Assembly: GCF_918797505.1 (NCBI RefSeq)
Contig: NC_092793.1
Span: 79,233,912-79,297,911 of the forward strand
DNA: 64,000 nt
From: Bemisia tabaci
Lineage: Eukaryota > Arthropoda > Insecta > Hemiptera > Aleyrodidae
Direction: 5' to 3'
The notes under the pieces are model-generated. The model saw only the letters and a list, made by a program, of their open reading frames with translations, did no database searches and had not been told where the DNA came from. The position numbers and the translations under genes were made by a program. Positions within the stretch are counted from its first letter, which is position 1, and every line of letters begins with the position of its first letter. Of the stretch, positions 12,001 through 22,800 are shown piece after piece.

Positions 12001-12823
12001 GGTAGATCTTTGGAGCGAATTGTGACGAAAAATAAGCATTTACTTTCTTTCAATGGGAGACTTCACAACCATATCATGTAATATGTACAAAAACCTGCGT
12101 CACAGTCTCAATAAAGTGGGCTCATTCAGGGACTATCACCTGTCAATAGCCGCCAAAATTCATGGTAATCTGCCCGGTAGAACGGTGAAACAAATTTCAA
12201 CAAAAAATAAGAATTAAGGGGGTCTGAGAGCTTTAGGTAATTATCAAATAAGGGAAAAAAACAATAAAAAATATGGACCGGCCTGTGTGGGACAAGGTAG
12301 TAAAATTTTGCTGGGTTCACACTACTTTACAAGGATAGCAAGGCCAAAAAGCTCGAAAATTGTTCAATTAATTTAAAAAATTTTGAGCTCTAATGGGCAT
12401 CAATGCCAGACCGAGAGGGAATTCAAATTTTTGACAATAGTTGAAAATTTTTTGAGCTTTTTCGCTTTTTTTTCCTCGCAAAATAGTGTGAAGCCAACAC
12501 TATTTAGACCGTGTTATGATTAAATTACGTTACGTTTTTGTTTTTAATTACAGTTTGTATGGAGCGCCGTTTGCTTCATCTACAGCACCCGGATAGGTCT
12601 TTACGCTCAACTTGTCATCCTCATCATAACCGCAATCTTAGGCAACATCGTCTACATTTTGGTAGAGACCCGTGTGAGGAAAAGAAGAGACGCAGCATCA
12701 AGAAAAACAGCGGTAAACTGTGATGTAGAGAATAATAATCGGAATAATGAGTTAGTCAGAAAATTAAAAGACAGCTACGTCAGCGCAGAGATCATGACAT
12801 TCAGAATGCTTCCTGAGGAGTGA
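1717..12823 (+). CDS. UNC93-like protein, gene 1 (5' end not in window)
   Basis: Seven coding exons were read: 1717-1886, 3838-4014, 5478-5773, 10422-10547, 11300-11468, 11732-11867, 12554-12823 (stop TGA). All junctions are GT-AG and every codon phase joins without an internal stop (447 residues visible). By comparison with genes 2 and 3, one exon of about 100 bp with the ATG is missing; none fits in 1-1716. The exon at 3838 carries the family signature HALLWTGQGVYLIENS. Hydrophobic segments are spread over all exons, as in the multi-pass UNC-93 branch of the major facilitator superfamily. UNC-93 in nematodes acts with a two-pore potassium channel; the insect role is not known from sequence. 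The C-terminal tail (LKDSYVSAEIMTFRM) differs from genes 2 and 3. The 296-bp exon at 5478 is strikingly GC-rich. The nearest AATAAA seen is 13586-13591. Confidence 0.9.
2105..2450 (+). repeat. Dispersed repeat with GCCGCC...GGCGGC centre, copy 1
   Basis: About 330 bp that reappear in inverted orientation at 6118-6445. Shared blocks include GATGAAGCAATAAAAAAATT (complement here), a TGACGTCA-type block between GCCGCC and GGCGGC, and GAACTGAACACGAGGATACC (complement here). Intron 2 of gene 1. Ends not resolved; family not recognised. Confidence 0.55.
2555..2807. mobile_element. CTGCCGTG MITE, copy 1
   Basis: A 253-bp element with long inverted ends, CTGCCGTGCTAAGGAA at left and its complement finishing CAGCACGGCAG at right. 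Flanks are GATG (left) and AATG (right), so the 4-bp duplication seen in other copies is not exact here. Intron 2 of gene 1. Other copies: 4038, 20728, 37075, 39117, 48599, and a longer relative at 28895. Confidence 0.75.
4038..4300. mobile_element. CTGCCGTG MITE, copy 2
   Basis: Same family as 2555-2807. The left end is degraded (CAGTCGTGCCGAGG) and the right end is intact (AGCACGGCAG). TATT flanks both sides (4034-4037 and 4301-4304), a probable target duplication. It begins only 23 bp after the donor site of the gene 1 exon ending at 4014. Confidence 0.65.
5840..6095. mobile_element. CACTG...CAGTG foldback MITE, copy 1
   Basis: Nearly the whole element folds on itself. The left arm starts CACTAGAAAAAAAAACACAT and contains GAGTCCAGACTCTTG. 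The right arm is its complement and ends in a T run of about 40 bases followed by CAGTG. Copies at 13110-13331 and 49367-49593. Intron 4 of gene 1, 66 bp after the exon. Confidence 0.75.
6118..6445 (-). repeat. Dispersed repeat, inverted copy of 2105-2450
   Basis: The same blocks as at 2105-2450 occur in reverse orientation, including the CGCCTGCAGATGACGTCA block and TGAAGCAATAAAAAAATTGT. Intron 4 of gene 1. Ends unresolved. Confidence 0.55.
6446..7818. other. Intron 4 of gene 1, no recognised gene or element
   Basis: AT-rich intron sequence. A run of A broken by single C bases (7080-7121) is simple low-complexity DNA. Short open frames here have no domain or motif I recognise. Confidence 0.5.
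8107..8633. mobile_element. Foldback element nested in element A
   Basis: Two arms of roughly 230 bp, GAGATGTTGCATGAGTGAGG at left and CACACATGCAACATCTC at right, pair with few mismatches around a short centre near 8365. The equivalent position in the sister element (about 24760) lacks this segment, so it is an insertion. No coding potential. Confidence 0.7.
9487..9561. repeat. GC-rich 75-bp palindrome, copy A
   Basis: Starts GGCGCCTACAAACCTAAC and ends in its complement GTTAGGTTTGTAGGCGCC, with TTGCGCAA at the centre. Copies at 10717-10791, 24381-24454, 30841-30914 and 44040-44112. A conserved side block (CTCGCGGAGTCAGCGTTTTT) follows to about 9720. Confidence 0.8.
10700..10945 (+). repeat. 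Palindrome module, copy B
   Basis: The 75-bp palindrome (10717-10791) plus the same side block as in element A, ending TTAAAGGAAAATATAACGTG. The surrounding TIRs of element A are absent. Intron 5 of gene 1. Confidence 0.7.
10972..11017. repeat. 46-bp near-perfect palindrome
   Basis: TGTTATTATCTCGTT at left is mirrored by AACGAGATAATAACA at right, and the centre is GAGAGGTTAACCTCTT. There is one mismatch in 23 base pairs. It directly follows palindrome module copy B in intron 5 of gene 1. Confidence 0.85.
11087..11235. mobile_element. GGAC...GTCC MITE, left end degraded
   Basis: The right end reads TTGACAGAAATACGTCC followed by ATTT. The left arm contains CTGTCAAACGGAACTAAGCG and pairs with CGCTTAGTTCCGTTTGACAG, but its outer bases are lost. 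It lies 65 bp upstream of the gene 1 exon at 11300. Confidence 0.55.
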
Positions 12824-13035
12824 AAAAAATCAACGATTTGATTTCATCAAACATGAAAAATCAGTAAAGATCCGTTTAAGGATCATCACGACAACGTTAC
12901 GTATTGAGGTATTGCGAGTGGTCAGCTCCAACATCACAGGTTTTAACGAGTTTCCCATTGAGTACGTTTATATTGTGGTAGTACCTAACCCTCCTGCATT
13001 TCGATGGCCAAAGTTAGAGTGCCGAAAGTATGGAC
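12824..13035. other. Start of the space between gene 1 and gene 2
   Basis: Presumed 3' UTR of gene 1. I see no AATAAA here, so the transcript may run on through the foldback elements to 13586-13591. Confidence 0.4.
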
Positions 13036-13540
13036 AGCGGTGTGATCATTGAAATTGATAGACAAAGAAATAGACAAAGGAGTTAAAAGAGATATGGAGG
13101 GATCCTATTCACTGGAAAAAAACACATTGGATCTGGAGTCCAGACTCTTGAAAACATTGACAAGAAAAAGGACTCTTGATTCAATCAGATCTAAGCTTAA
13201 ATCAAAAGGAAATCCGCTCAAATTAAGAGGCTTGGTTCTTGATTTAAGCTTAAAGCTGATTGAATCAAGGGTATTTTTTCTTGTCGATGTTTTTAAGAGT
13301 CTAGACTCTTGATCCAATGTGTTTTTTTTCCTATGTTGGTGGAAGCGGGTGGTTGCAATGGATAAAGGATGTAGTTAACAGACCAACTAACGGCAACCCA
13401 CGAGAGACCCGATAGTTAGCCCATCATTTTCTCCCTTAGTCTACAGGAACCATCCATTTCAACCAATAGGATCGCTCTATACTTCTTATGTCTTCTTTGT
13501 ATATTGCTTTGTCTATCAATTTCAATAATCGGCCCGCAGG
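13036..13540. mobile_element. Foldback element with a MITE inside
   Basis: The arms (GAAATTGATAGACAAAG at left, CTTTGTCTATCAATTTC at right) match the uninterrupted copy at 38242-38511. In this copy the sequence GGATCCTATTGGTGG is split by the CACTG MITE at 13110-13331. No coding potential. Confidence 0.7.
13110..13331. mobile_element. CACTG...CAGTG foldback MITE, copy 2 (nested)
   Basis: The left end is CACTGGAAAAAAACACATTG. The right end (CAATGTGTTTTTTTTCC) lacks the final CAGTG. TAT precedes and follows it and may be a 3-bp duplication. It is inserted in the foldback at 13036-13540. Confidence 0.75.
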
Positions 13541-13884
13541 TGTGAAACTCCGAAAATCCATCAGACTTTCACCGATGCCCTTGCGAATAAAGTCAAGGCC
13601 CAAAGGAGCAGCGAACCTACATGATTTTAAATTTCCCAGAACGATTAATTATTACAACTGTTACGACTCGTCGTTTGTAAAGCATCTGTTTGACTTATGG
13701 TTTTTGCATGAATTTACTCATTTCTGCGGGAGAAAGCTCATTATTTATAAACATTCTCGGCCATTTTGCATTGATTTTGGGATCTGAAGATTGGCAGTGG
13801 CATTCCGCGTGTGTGGGGGTTTGCTGCCCTTTTTAAACGATTCGTTCATACTCTTGCTGTATGCACAGCACAGGTACTCTAGTC

Positions 13885-14112
13885 AAAGTGGGAAACCACG
13901 TATCTCCGTTGCGGTGTCTCAAAAGCTCTGCCTTTATTTTATTTTTTTCGAAGAGAAGCAGGCAAACTTCTGAGCTTAACATTTGTACAACATATTCTCC
14001 TAACAGAGAAGACAAATCAAAAGGTTTGCAGTAAATTACGTCGAATCGTTTTCGAAGAAAAAGTAAAGTATGACAGGAGGTTTGCGATGTCGCGAATGGA
14101 GATGCGTGGTTC
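13885..14112. repeat. Foldback-like repeat with CACGTATCTCCGTTGCGG end
   Basis: The left end CCACGTATCTCCGTTGCGG and the right part GCGATGTCGCGAATGGAG are loosely inverted, with CAAATC and AAAGTA blocks between. Diverged relatives lie at 19757-19990 and 36770-36985. Boundaries are approximate. Confidence 0.4.
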
Positions 14113-14132
14113 CGCATTATGGTCACTGATTT

Positions 14133-14269
14133 GGACCACATTTTGCAATTCGGAACTATAAATTCTAGCCCGGTTTAAAAACAACGTATGTGCCATTAGT
14201 TTCCCTATGCACATGAGTGTTTTTCTAGAAAATCCAGGATTTATAGTTCCAAATTGCAAAATGCAGTCC
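14133..14269. mobile_element. 137-bp GGAC...GTCC MITE, copy 1
   Basis: Ends GGACCACATTTTGCAATT and its complement ending ATGCAGTCC, with ATTT on both sides (14129-14132 and 14270-14273). An equal-length copy is at 46582-46718. Confidence 0.8.
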
Positions 14270-14558
14270 ATTTGTTTGATGTGTGCTCGTTTGCTCATTT
14301 ATCTAGAATTGGCATTGCATCCCCGATCAAAAAGCAGAAGGGGGTGGTACTATAAATTGTGATTGAATAACAATAAGGGGTATGCAATTTCTTAGCTCTG
14401 AATTGAAGGTAGAGGAGCTCCAAGTACTGGTAAGTACTTAACCTGTGCGCGTTATTAAGTCATTAAACTAAGCACTTTCCACCTTATTAGCTGATATATT
14501 TGTTTTGTAAAGAAAACAGCCATCGTATTTGACTCTAGAAAAACTTATAGTTACAAAT

Positions 14559-14675
14559 GGACGTATTTCTATCGACCGGAACTATGTGTATTAAGAGCCC
14601 TGTTATACATATATTATTATGGGTCTCAGGGCTCACGTCTTAATGCTCATAGTTCTGTTTTACAGAAATAAGTCC
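14559..14675. mobile_element. 117-bp GGACGTATTTCT MITE
   Basis: Ends GGACGTATTTCTATC and its complement ending AATAAGTCC, with AAAT duplicated at both sides (14555-14558 and 14676-14679). Same family as 48898-49019. Confidence 0.8.
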
Positions 14676-14679
14676 AAAT

Positions 14680-16312
14680 ACAACGATGAATATTCTCCAA
14701 TAATAATTGTTATTGCAATCCGAAGCATAACAAACCTACCGAAGGAATACGTTCCTCCGCTGAGGACGATTATTTTGATTGTGTAAGAGAACAATGAAAA
14801 TGTACGCATAATAGCTCCAGACTCATCAGTGCATGAATTGAATTTGGGTATTTCTAAAATATAACATAGGATCATTTTTCCATCATTCTGCCTTCCGGTG
14901 TTTCAAGTAAAAATCACGATTTGTAATTTACTCTCGCAATCAGAGAAAATTAGGAGTAATGCACATGCCTGAGAGGTGAAACACGAATCAGTAAAACTGT
15001 AACTTTACAGTATTTACATATGCTCTTACGTGTTATTCTTTGAAGTGAATGACATGATACTTCTTTGTTTTATACCGCTAATTATTGACTTTAGTAATCG
15101 CTCATTGCATTGTTTTTAAAGCCATAAGCACGAATGTCTTCCATAGTTGTAGCCTTTTTTTTTTTTTTTTTTTTTTTAACCGATTTATTGTTCAAATTTA
15201 TTTCTAAATTTTACAAATGTGTATTATTTCAAGTCATATCTAATTAAAATTTTCCCGTCGATTTTTTCTTAAAATTCTGTTATTTTCAAGGTATTGCCTC
15301 AAAATTAATTCCGAACTATTGCGGCATTCTTTAAGTGTTGCCGAAAATTTCTTTAACATATATGTATGTTGACTCAAAGTTAAGACGGGAAAGAGTACAA
15401 ATGTTATTACGGTTAAATGCGAAGGACTATGGTGTATGTGCTTCAAAATTTCAAATTAGCCCGTAGTTCAATTCATGCATTTTATTAGATGCTTTAGTTT
15501 CAAGGACTCTTAAATTTTTGTAATATATAGCCCTGACTTTCTTGATTTTTTGGCACACATCATGATGAAATGGTTCGGAAAGATGTAGTTGATTGAGATT
15601 TCTGTAAGAATCCCATAAAAATTACACCGTCAACTTGTATTGCAATTCTTTGACTGTTTCTTTCAAAGCAAGGGTGTTTTACAGAACAAAAAAGAGGTTG
15701 GAGACGGTGCATGTGTATGTTAAGTTGCATTTATGTTTGTGAAAACAGAAACATTAAAACAAACTCACGAATTTTTGTCGTAAACAACAGCTGTTATATA
15801 TGCCTGCATATAGGCTGCAGACTAGATGCATCCCCATGGGGATGTAAGCTTAAGGCCGAATGAAATTAGTTTACGCAATTTCATTTGTCAGCGATAAACA
15901 GGTTTTAAGCCGAAAAACCTTACATGTAGGCTGCGTTTAACCAGGTGCAATCAGACTAAAAATGTAGTTCGTATATTTCATTAGTACATGATGTGTCCAG
16001 TCTAGCTCTATTGTTGATAATACCCAAATATTTTCAAGAATATCAATGAACCTGTTTTTGCGTTGAATCTTTTAATTCATCAATTCAATTTCACATCAAT
16101 AGTTTAATTAAATTCAAACAATCAGTTGAAATGAATGGATATAAAAGAAATGGACCATATATAAACGATGAAATTTAAAGTGCGCATGAACTTAAGGCAG
16201 CTATACATTTAGAATTAACGTTAAAATACTATTTAAAATGAACAATAGCTATAATGTTGACGGCATTAGAAGAATTAATGTAAATATCAGTATGTGTTCA
16301 TGTTTTTCAGTT
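14680..16312. other. Gene-free space between genes 1 and 2
   Basis: AT-rich, with a T run at 15157-15177. No gene, exon or repeat that I recognise. Short open frames have no known motif. Confidence 0.55.
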
Positions 16313-16318
16313 TTTATT
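16313..16318 (-). terminator. Candidate poly(A) signal of gene 2
   Basis: AATAAA on the - strand, 225 bases after the gene 2 stop codon, with none closer. The site is supported only by position and motif. Confidence 0.35.
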
Positions 16319-16542
16319 TACAAAGTTCAAGATGAAAGATTGTACAAAATATAAAAAACAATTGTTGGTTAAAAACATTGAACCTGAGCCTTTTTTCTTC
16401 CATCTCCCAGACCAATTATACACTACTTCTACCAAGTTTGTTGTACGAGAGGCAGTTGAAAAAGAAATATCTCCAAACTTTACTAATTGACGCATAAGAG
16501 TGATTTTGGCAGTAAGCCTAGAGTTGACTTTAAGCTTGGAAT

Positions 16543-19500
16543 CTACGCGTGGAGATCATGGAGGGCGGAATTACTGGACATAACAATCATCGTGGCAGCG
16601 TGTTCCTTGGGCATGAACTCGAGCTGCTCTTCGGGGGGATTTACCCTCGATGTTTTGCCCTCCTGCAATTTTGCCACGACTTTGCAATCAACGTATAAAA
16701 ACAGGATTGCTCCCACTATCCCAAACGCTGCTAAGATACCGATTTGCCCGTGCAGGCCCATGCACTGAGGTAAGTAGTAGCTGAAACCACCGGCTCCAAA
16801 CTGAAATAGAGCAGAGCACTATTAGGTTACGAAATCAGTGCTCCCATTCTATGTCCGTCAAAAGTTCCAGGATTCGGAACTTTTCTGTTCCAATTTCTAC
16901 CACTTCACGATCGTCAAAAGTTCCAGAATTCCTAATAAATTTTTTCAAAAGCTCTGAGAAGGCTCCGGAAAATGCAAAAGATCCGGAACATTTCAGGACT
17001 TTCAAAAGTTCCAGGAAACATTCAGGAAAATCTCAAAAGTTCATTGTCATTGTAATTTTCAAATTTAAGTAAATGGACCACTGGACAAGGTACGAATTTA
17101 AGCATTCTGAGACATGTTTCTTAACCAGAATTTCACGTAGAACACGATTCGCGCAACGAAAATTACTGAAATCAACTCCTAACGGAGATATTAACATTTT
17201 TATTTCACATTGGTTACAAGGAATTTGAACTGCCCGCTCACAAGAAACTCAAAGCTCTACGTGAGTCAAATCGCGCACTACAACGATTTCAGCAAGCTTC
17301 TCAATCGAGCAATGTCCATTTCCCACCGTGTGTTTTTCAAATTACAAGTAATTTGCCATAGCTGAGCCAAAGTGTCAAGATAGAGGTTGTCAGGTATTTT
17401 TTATCGCAGAGACGTTTATGATAACGTTCAGCGCGATGTGAATCACGTAGAGCATTGACTTTTCATGAGCGGGTGGTTTTAATTCACGCACCAAGAATCA
17501 TTAAATATCTTCAGAAGGAGTTAATTTCGGTAATTTTCGTTGTGTGCATCGTGTTTTACGTGAAATTTGAAAGAAGAAACATGTATCAGAATGCTGAAAT
17601 TCGTACCTAGTCTAGTGGTCCCTTACGCTTTATTGACCCACGAGTAGGAACTTTTTAAATTTTTAGGTTTTTCTTGTAAAATGCAATTTTAGTTTTTGAA
17701 TTAAGAGAGATGCCTGATTTTCATGAAGATTCCCACCGGTCAAAGTTGCTGAACCTTTCGACTAATCAGCGTTTGTCCCTTGCCTGGACAGAGCAAAATT
17801 GACAAAACTATTCCGTGCAACTATTCGTGCTCTCAAGACGCTCATTTTGCCATCATGGGCATTGAAGGCGAACTCGACAGAATGCAGGTCACGCATTGAG
17901 GAGAGTAATGTACGTTTGTTGAATGCTGATTGTAACTGCATGGAATTTTCGCTAAAGTGTGTGAGGCTCCGCCCCGTGCAAATCACGAGTAAACTGCTAG
18001 TACCCGTTATTAATGAATACAATAATTGAACTTAAAATTGGGTGACGGGCAAAATGTAGGTACTGATATGCATACTTATAAGATGAAGATTATTCGCCCG
18101 GTTATGGGTTTTAAGATTGGAGTTGAGATGCTTAGCGGAAAGTTAGGAAAATAGAAATTTTCTTGAAAATAGATCTGATAATTTGTTGGCTGCTGAGTGC
18201 TGAGTTCCTGGAATAATGGCATTACAAATAACTCACCTTTACAAAATTGAAAACGGCCGAACACTGAGAACTTTCTTTTCTGAAAATTACGGCTGCCAAG
18301 TTGGTCGTGTTTGACAAAGTGTACATTTGGCCTATTCCCATCAGTACACTCGAGAGAAGACATATTGGAACACTAGAAAAATCAAGAATAAGTAGAGAAC
18401 AGTACTAAATGTATCCCTTCTTTCAGGAATATTCTCATTTTTCTCAAAATGATTTTGATTGCATTTCATTTTGATATTAGAAAGAGGGCCTCTAATAGAA
18501 AAAGGCTTTGACCACAAAGGAATTGCTGTAGTTTGTTATTTCGACAATGACAGGTTGACAAAAAAACAACATACGGCCGATAAAATTCTCAGAATTTTCG
18601 AAGGAAGAAATTGCGATCTATTTCATTTCTATCACCGTGTTGATATTACTCGTGAAAAATATAATCATTATAATGTTTTACGCTTACGATTCAACGAATA
18701 AAATCCTGCTTCTCTCAGGGAGTTTTCGAGAGTGTTTCTGAATGCAATCTAAATATTTTTAATTCCTTGCCCCTTTGTCATTAGGGCATATCTTTATGTC
18801 CACGTGAGCCCTGTTTCACATATAAATCTGTGCTTTCTAGGGCTCACGCAGATATCGAGATACGCCCTTACGCAGAGGAGCGACGAATTAACCCTTTGTT
18901 GCATGAGCTATTCGTTGATTTTGGAGAGAAAATCTACACTGCACAGTATTTTTTCGACAATAGAGTCAGTTGGAATTGATTTTTGTAGTTTTATTTTTTT
19001 TTTTTAAGTTAGGAGATCATACTTAAAATGCTCCCCAAAAATCATTTTTTGCTTTGATTAAATTTCATTTTCCAGCGTAGAAGTAAAGCTGAAAACCATT
19101 TGTTGCTTTCATGCAACGCTGTGCAATAAAGGGTTAATGACTCATGCTAACGAAAATAAAAAAATTCCTTCTGCGAATTCGGCATAAAATACCCGCTCAC
19201 CTGTTGAAAACAGTCCCTACATTCGATGTGTCACCATACACCGAATCATCAGGCATATTTAGTACAGTTAATGCGAAAGCAACCATCGTAGCTAGAGTTC
19301 CTGCGATTAAAAATAAACTCCGCTCGTATTTGTGTTCATACTTCTTCTTACATATATATTGAATCACGCCACCTGTTGACAGAAAATTAGATGTGTAGTA
19401 AGTGGTTTATCCTGCAGTATATTTGTTGGATATAAATTACAAAAATTCAACGTAATATTGAAAAAAAAACAAAAAAACATTAAATCGTCGCATATCGACG

Positions 19501-19797
19501 CACAGTGGATCTAGTCAATAGGAGAGGTTGGACAAAATCTGGAAACTTTAACCGCTTATAACTCCATTTATATAAAACCTAAAGGTTCTAAAAGTGGGTT
19601 CATTGGTTTTCTCGTAAAATTTTCTACATTTAGCACCACTTTAAATTCAAAATATGACGTACTAAACATCAAAATTTGCAGTTTTAGTAAAAAAAATGTT
19701 ATGTCCGACCTCTCTAATTAACTAACTTGATCCACTGTGCGACGGTGAAACTACCAGACCACGTATCTCGTTTGCGGTGCTTAAAAAACTCCGTTCC

Positions 19798-19841
<44 letters not shown>

Positions 19842-22800
19842 GAGAACAAATCAATATAATAATTTCTTGACCTTCTCAAGAATTAACTTCAAGTAGTTTT
19901 AGATTTAAAAAATAAAGTATATGACAGGAAGTCTACAGCGTCGCAAACCGAAGCACGTGATCTGGAGCTTTCACCGTCGATATGCGGGGAATGTGGAGGT
20001 GAGGGTGAACCTGGGCGATTGACGATGCCTAGGATTAGGTCCAAGACATTGATTTTAAGTTCAGTCCAGCTCACGCTGCGAAGTGGAATAAATATGTGGT
20101 TTTCGAAAATTTGCTGAATAAATATTCCTTAGTGGCTAATTTTAGTTCCTTAAAAAACAAATGGGTTGACCACCAGTACTTGCCAATTATGACGCCAATT
20201 CCAATGAAAATTCCTGTCACTGGAACCAGCTGTTTCGAGTGACCGGGTGCCAAGTTTAAGGTGAAACCAACGCTGCTGATGAATATGACTGAATTGTAAG
20301 CTACAACTTGACCTGGAAAAGCGACAATTTTACAACATTAAAATTTTACAACATTTGAATGCTCATATGGCGTTTTCTCTTAGTACGGGGGAGTAAAACT
20401 CTCCTTACGTGCCCTTACTTTACTTTATTGCACGTCGTTTATTAATGTTTCCAACCGGTTTAAGAAACACCATAGCTGTGTAAAGTTCCGTAAGTTCACA
20501 TTACCTATAGCAAGTGTCTCGAGAGAGTCTGTCGAGTCCGTCTTTGGATTTCTTTGGACTCAATAAGAAGAATCAATTTCCGAGAAATTCTTTCCTTCAA
20601 TTATGCATGATACAATTTATCGTACATAGGTTTAATACCGTCATGCGCATGCTAAGAGAATAGCGCGTGTTTAGTACATGCATGTGTGTTGTGAGGTTTA
20701 TTGCCATCGCGTTTCTTCAAACCTTGAAGGAAGCTAAGGAAAAACGCCGTATGAGCCTTTGGGCGTTGCCAAGTTTTCTTTGATAAAACACGGATTCCCG
20801 GGTAAACTAATGAATATTTTATTTCCGATTTTTCAGATAATTTTGTTCGCAATTTCACCTTACGTTCCTGAAAATTCGAAGATATTCATAACATTCCTTA
20901 AAAATAAACATTTTATCGAAGGAAATTTGGCAACTCTCGAATGTTCATACAGCGTTCTTCCTTAGCACGAATATATACGCTAGTTGATCGGTCGTATAAA
21001 CCTATGGAAAAGGATCGATAAACACGGTGTTCACAATGAACACCATAATAATCGATATTTTACTGTAGCTTCAAATGGAGAAATATCGATAATCGATAAT
21101 CGACCACTGAAAAATACACACCAGAGAAGAAGAAGATAGGCGAGAGACAGAGCATGTCGGGATCGATGAAGACTTTCCATGACTTAACGAGGGCCTCCAA
21201 GAATCCGTTGTTCCCAGGGGACCTTTTTTTAGGGGGAGCGTTTGGGTCCTCGGAGGCAGGAGGCCGAAGAAAGCAGAAAAGAAAGACAGCTAAGGCAGCG
21301 ATCCCGACAAGAACGTGGACGATGAGCAAACGAGTCTCCGGATCCACTTTCGCTTTCTCATCCAGAAGGAAGAAAAGGATCAGGTGACCCGCGATTGGCC
21401 TGCGCGGAAAATACCACACTCAAAGAAAAATAATAAGCAAATTTCACATCTAAAAACTAAGACTCACATTTGGACCACGTTTAGCAGAGAGGAACCAAGC
21501 TACATCAGCTACTTCCAAATTTAAGGGGGCCATTTAATTTTTTTAAAAGAGGACGTTTTTCGGATTCCTTTGAAGAATTTAGGTAATTTGCTCATTAGCA
21601 CCATGGAGGAGATTCACTGAAAATTCCGCATAGAAAATCCGTACATTCAATTACGTGTAGAAATTAAATTGCCCCTTTAAATTTGGCAATAGGTAATGAG
21701 GTTTGGTTCAGTGTTAGAAAATCGGCATGAAGTATTAGCAGCCATTTGGCCAGCAACTTTTTTTCTTACGGGCCATCTCAGATTTCTTAGTGGCCAAAAT
21801 GAAAAATTGCCCTTTCAAAATGTCTTGAGTCAGGAATACGCTGGAAAATCCCCAAAACGGAGTTTAACAACGATTCGCTAAGCGGCTAGACTTGGCCACT
21901 AGTTTCATTTCTTAGCGGCTAAAGGCGATTTCTTACCGGCAAACTTCTGTTTGGCCGCCGGCGTGTGTTTCAAACATTGGTTTGGTTTCTTTCTGCCTAA
22001 TGCGGTTCATTTAAGTGCAGTATTACTGACTTTACGATGGGCTGAGTTAACATACTTCTCGACCCGTAAGGCGAGTAAAACTACTCTCTGGCATGAAAAT
22101 AAAGTCTTTTAATAAGCGTTCCATTCAACGGAATATAAGATTTGGAGAAAAAAGATACAGAGAATACGAAATTCAAATGCACCTTGGATTTTGAAAAACC
22201 AACTTGTGAGTATGGTCCAATCTTCAGAGTATACTCATGCCTAAAGTTGAAACATGCGTATTTTAATAAATTTCGAAGACTTGGAATCTCCGATTATGTT
22301 GTATTTAATGAAAAGGAAACTAACCAAAATATCCCTTCAATATGTTCTGAGAATATTGGTGAAAACTTGATATAAATTCAAAAAAAACAAGAAGAAATGT
22401 ATGCTTTATTCTCGTTTGAAAAAATAAAACAAGAACGGAGAATACTACTTACTTTACGTGCAATTGGGTATTGTTCGCCCGTAGACATCGATCGATATTA
22501 AACAAGATGTTTAAATGTTGAACAATTGTATACGTGATTTTGTTTGCCTTCCATCTCAATCATAAACTCTCCTTCTTTTGGACATCTAATTGTGGAAGTC
22601 CGTGCGTTTTGAGCTTTTTGTGCCGCCATTATTATAGTTATGAATCGAGTTTCTCGAATTGAAATGTCAATACTTCAAGGAGTAATTCTAATCGTGCATT
22701 ATCAGAATTTTTTGCAGCATAACATGTTTTCTCTACACGCCATTTTGATGGTTAATAAAGGACTTCAATGTTTAAAAAGAAACTAACTATTGTTTTAAAT

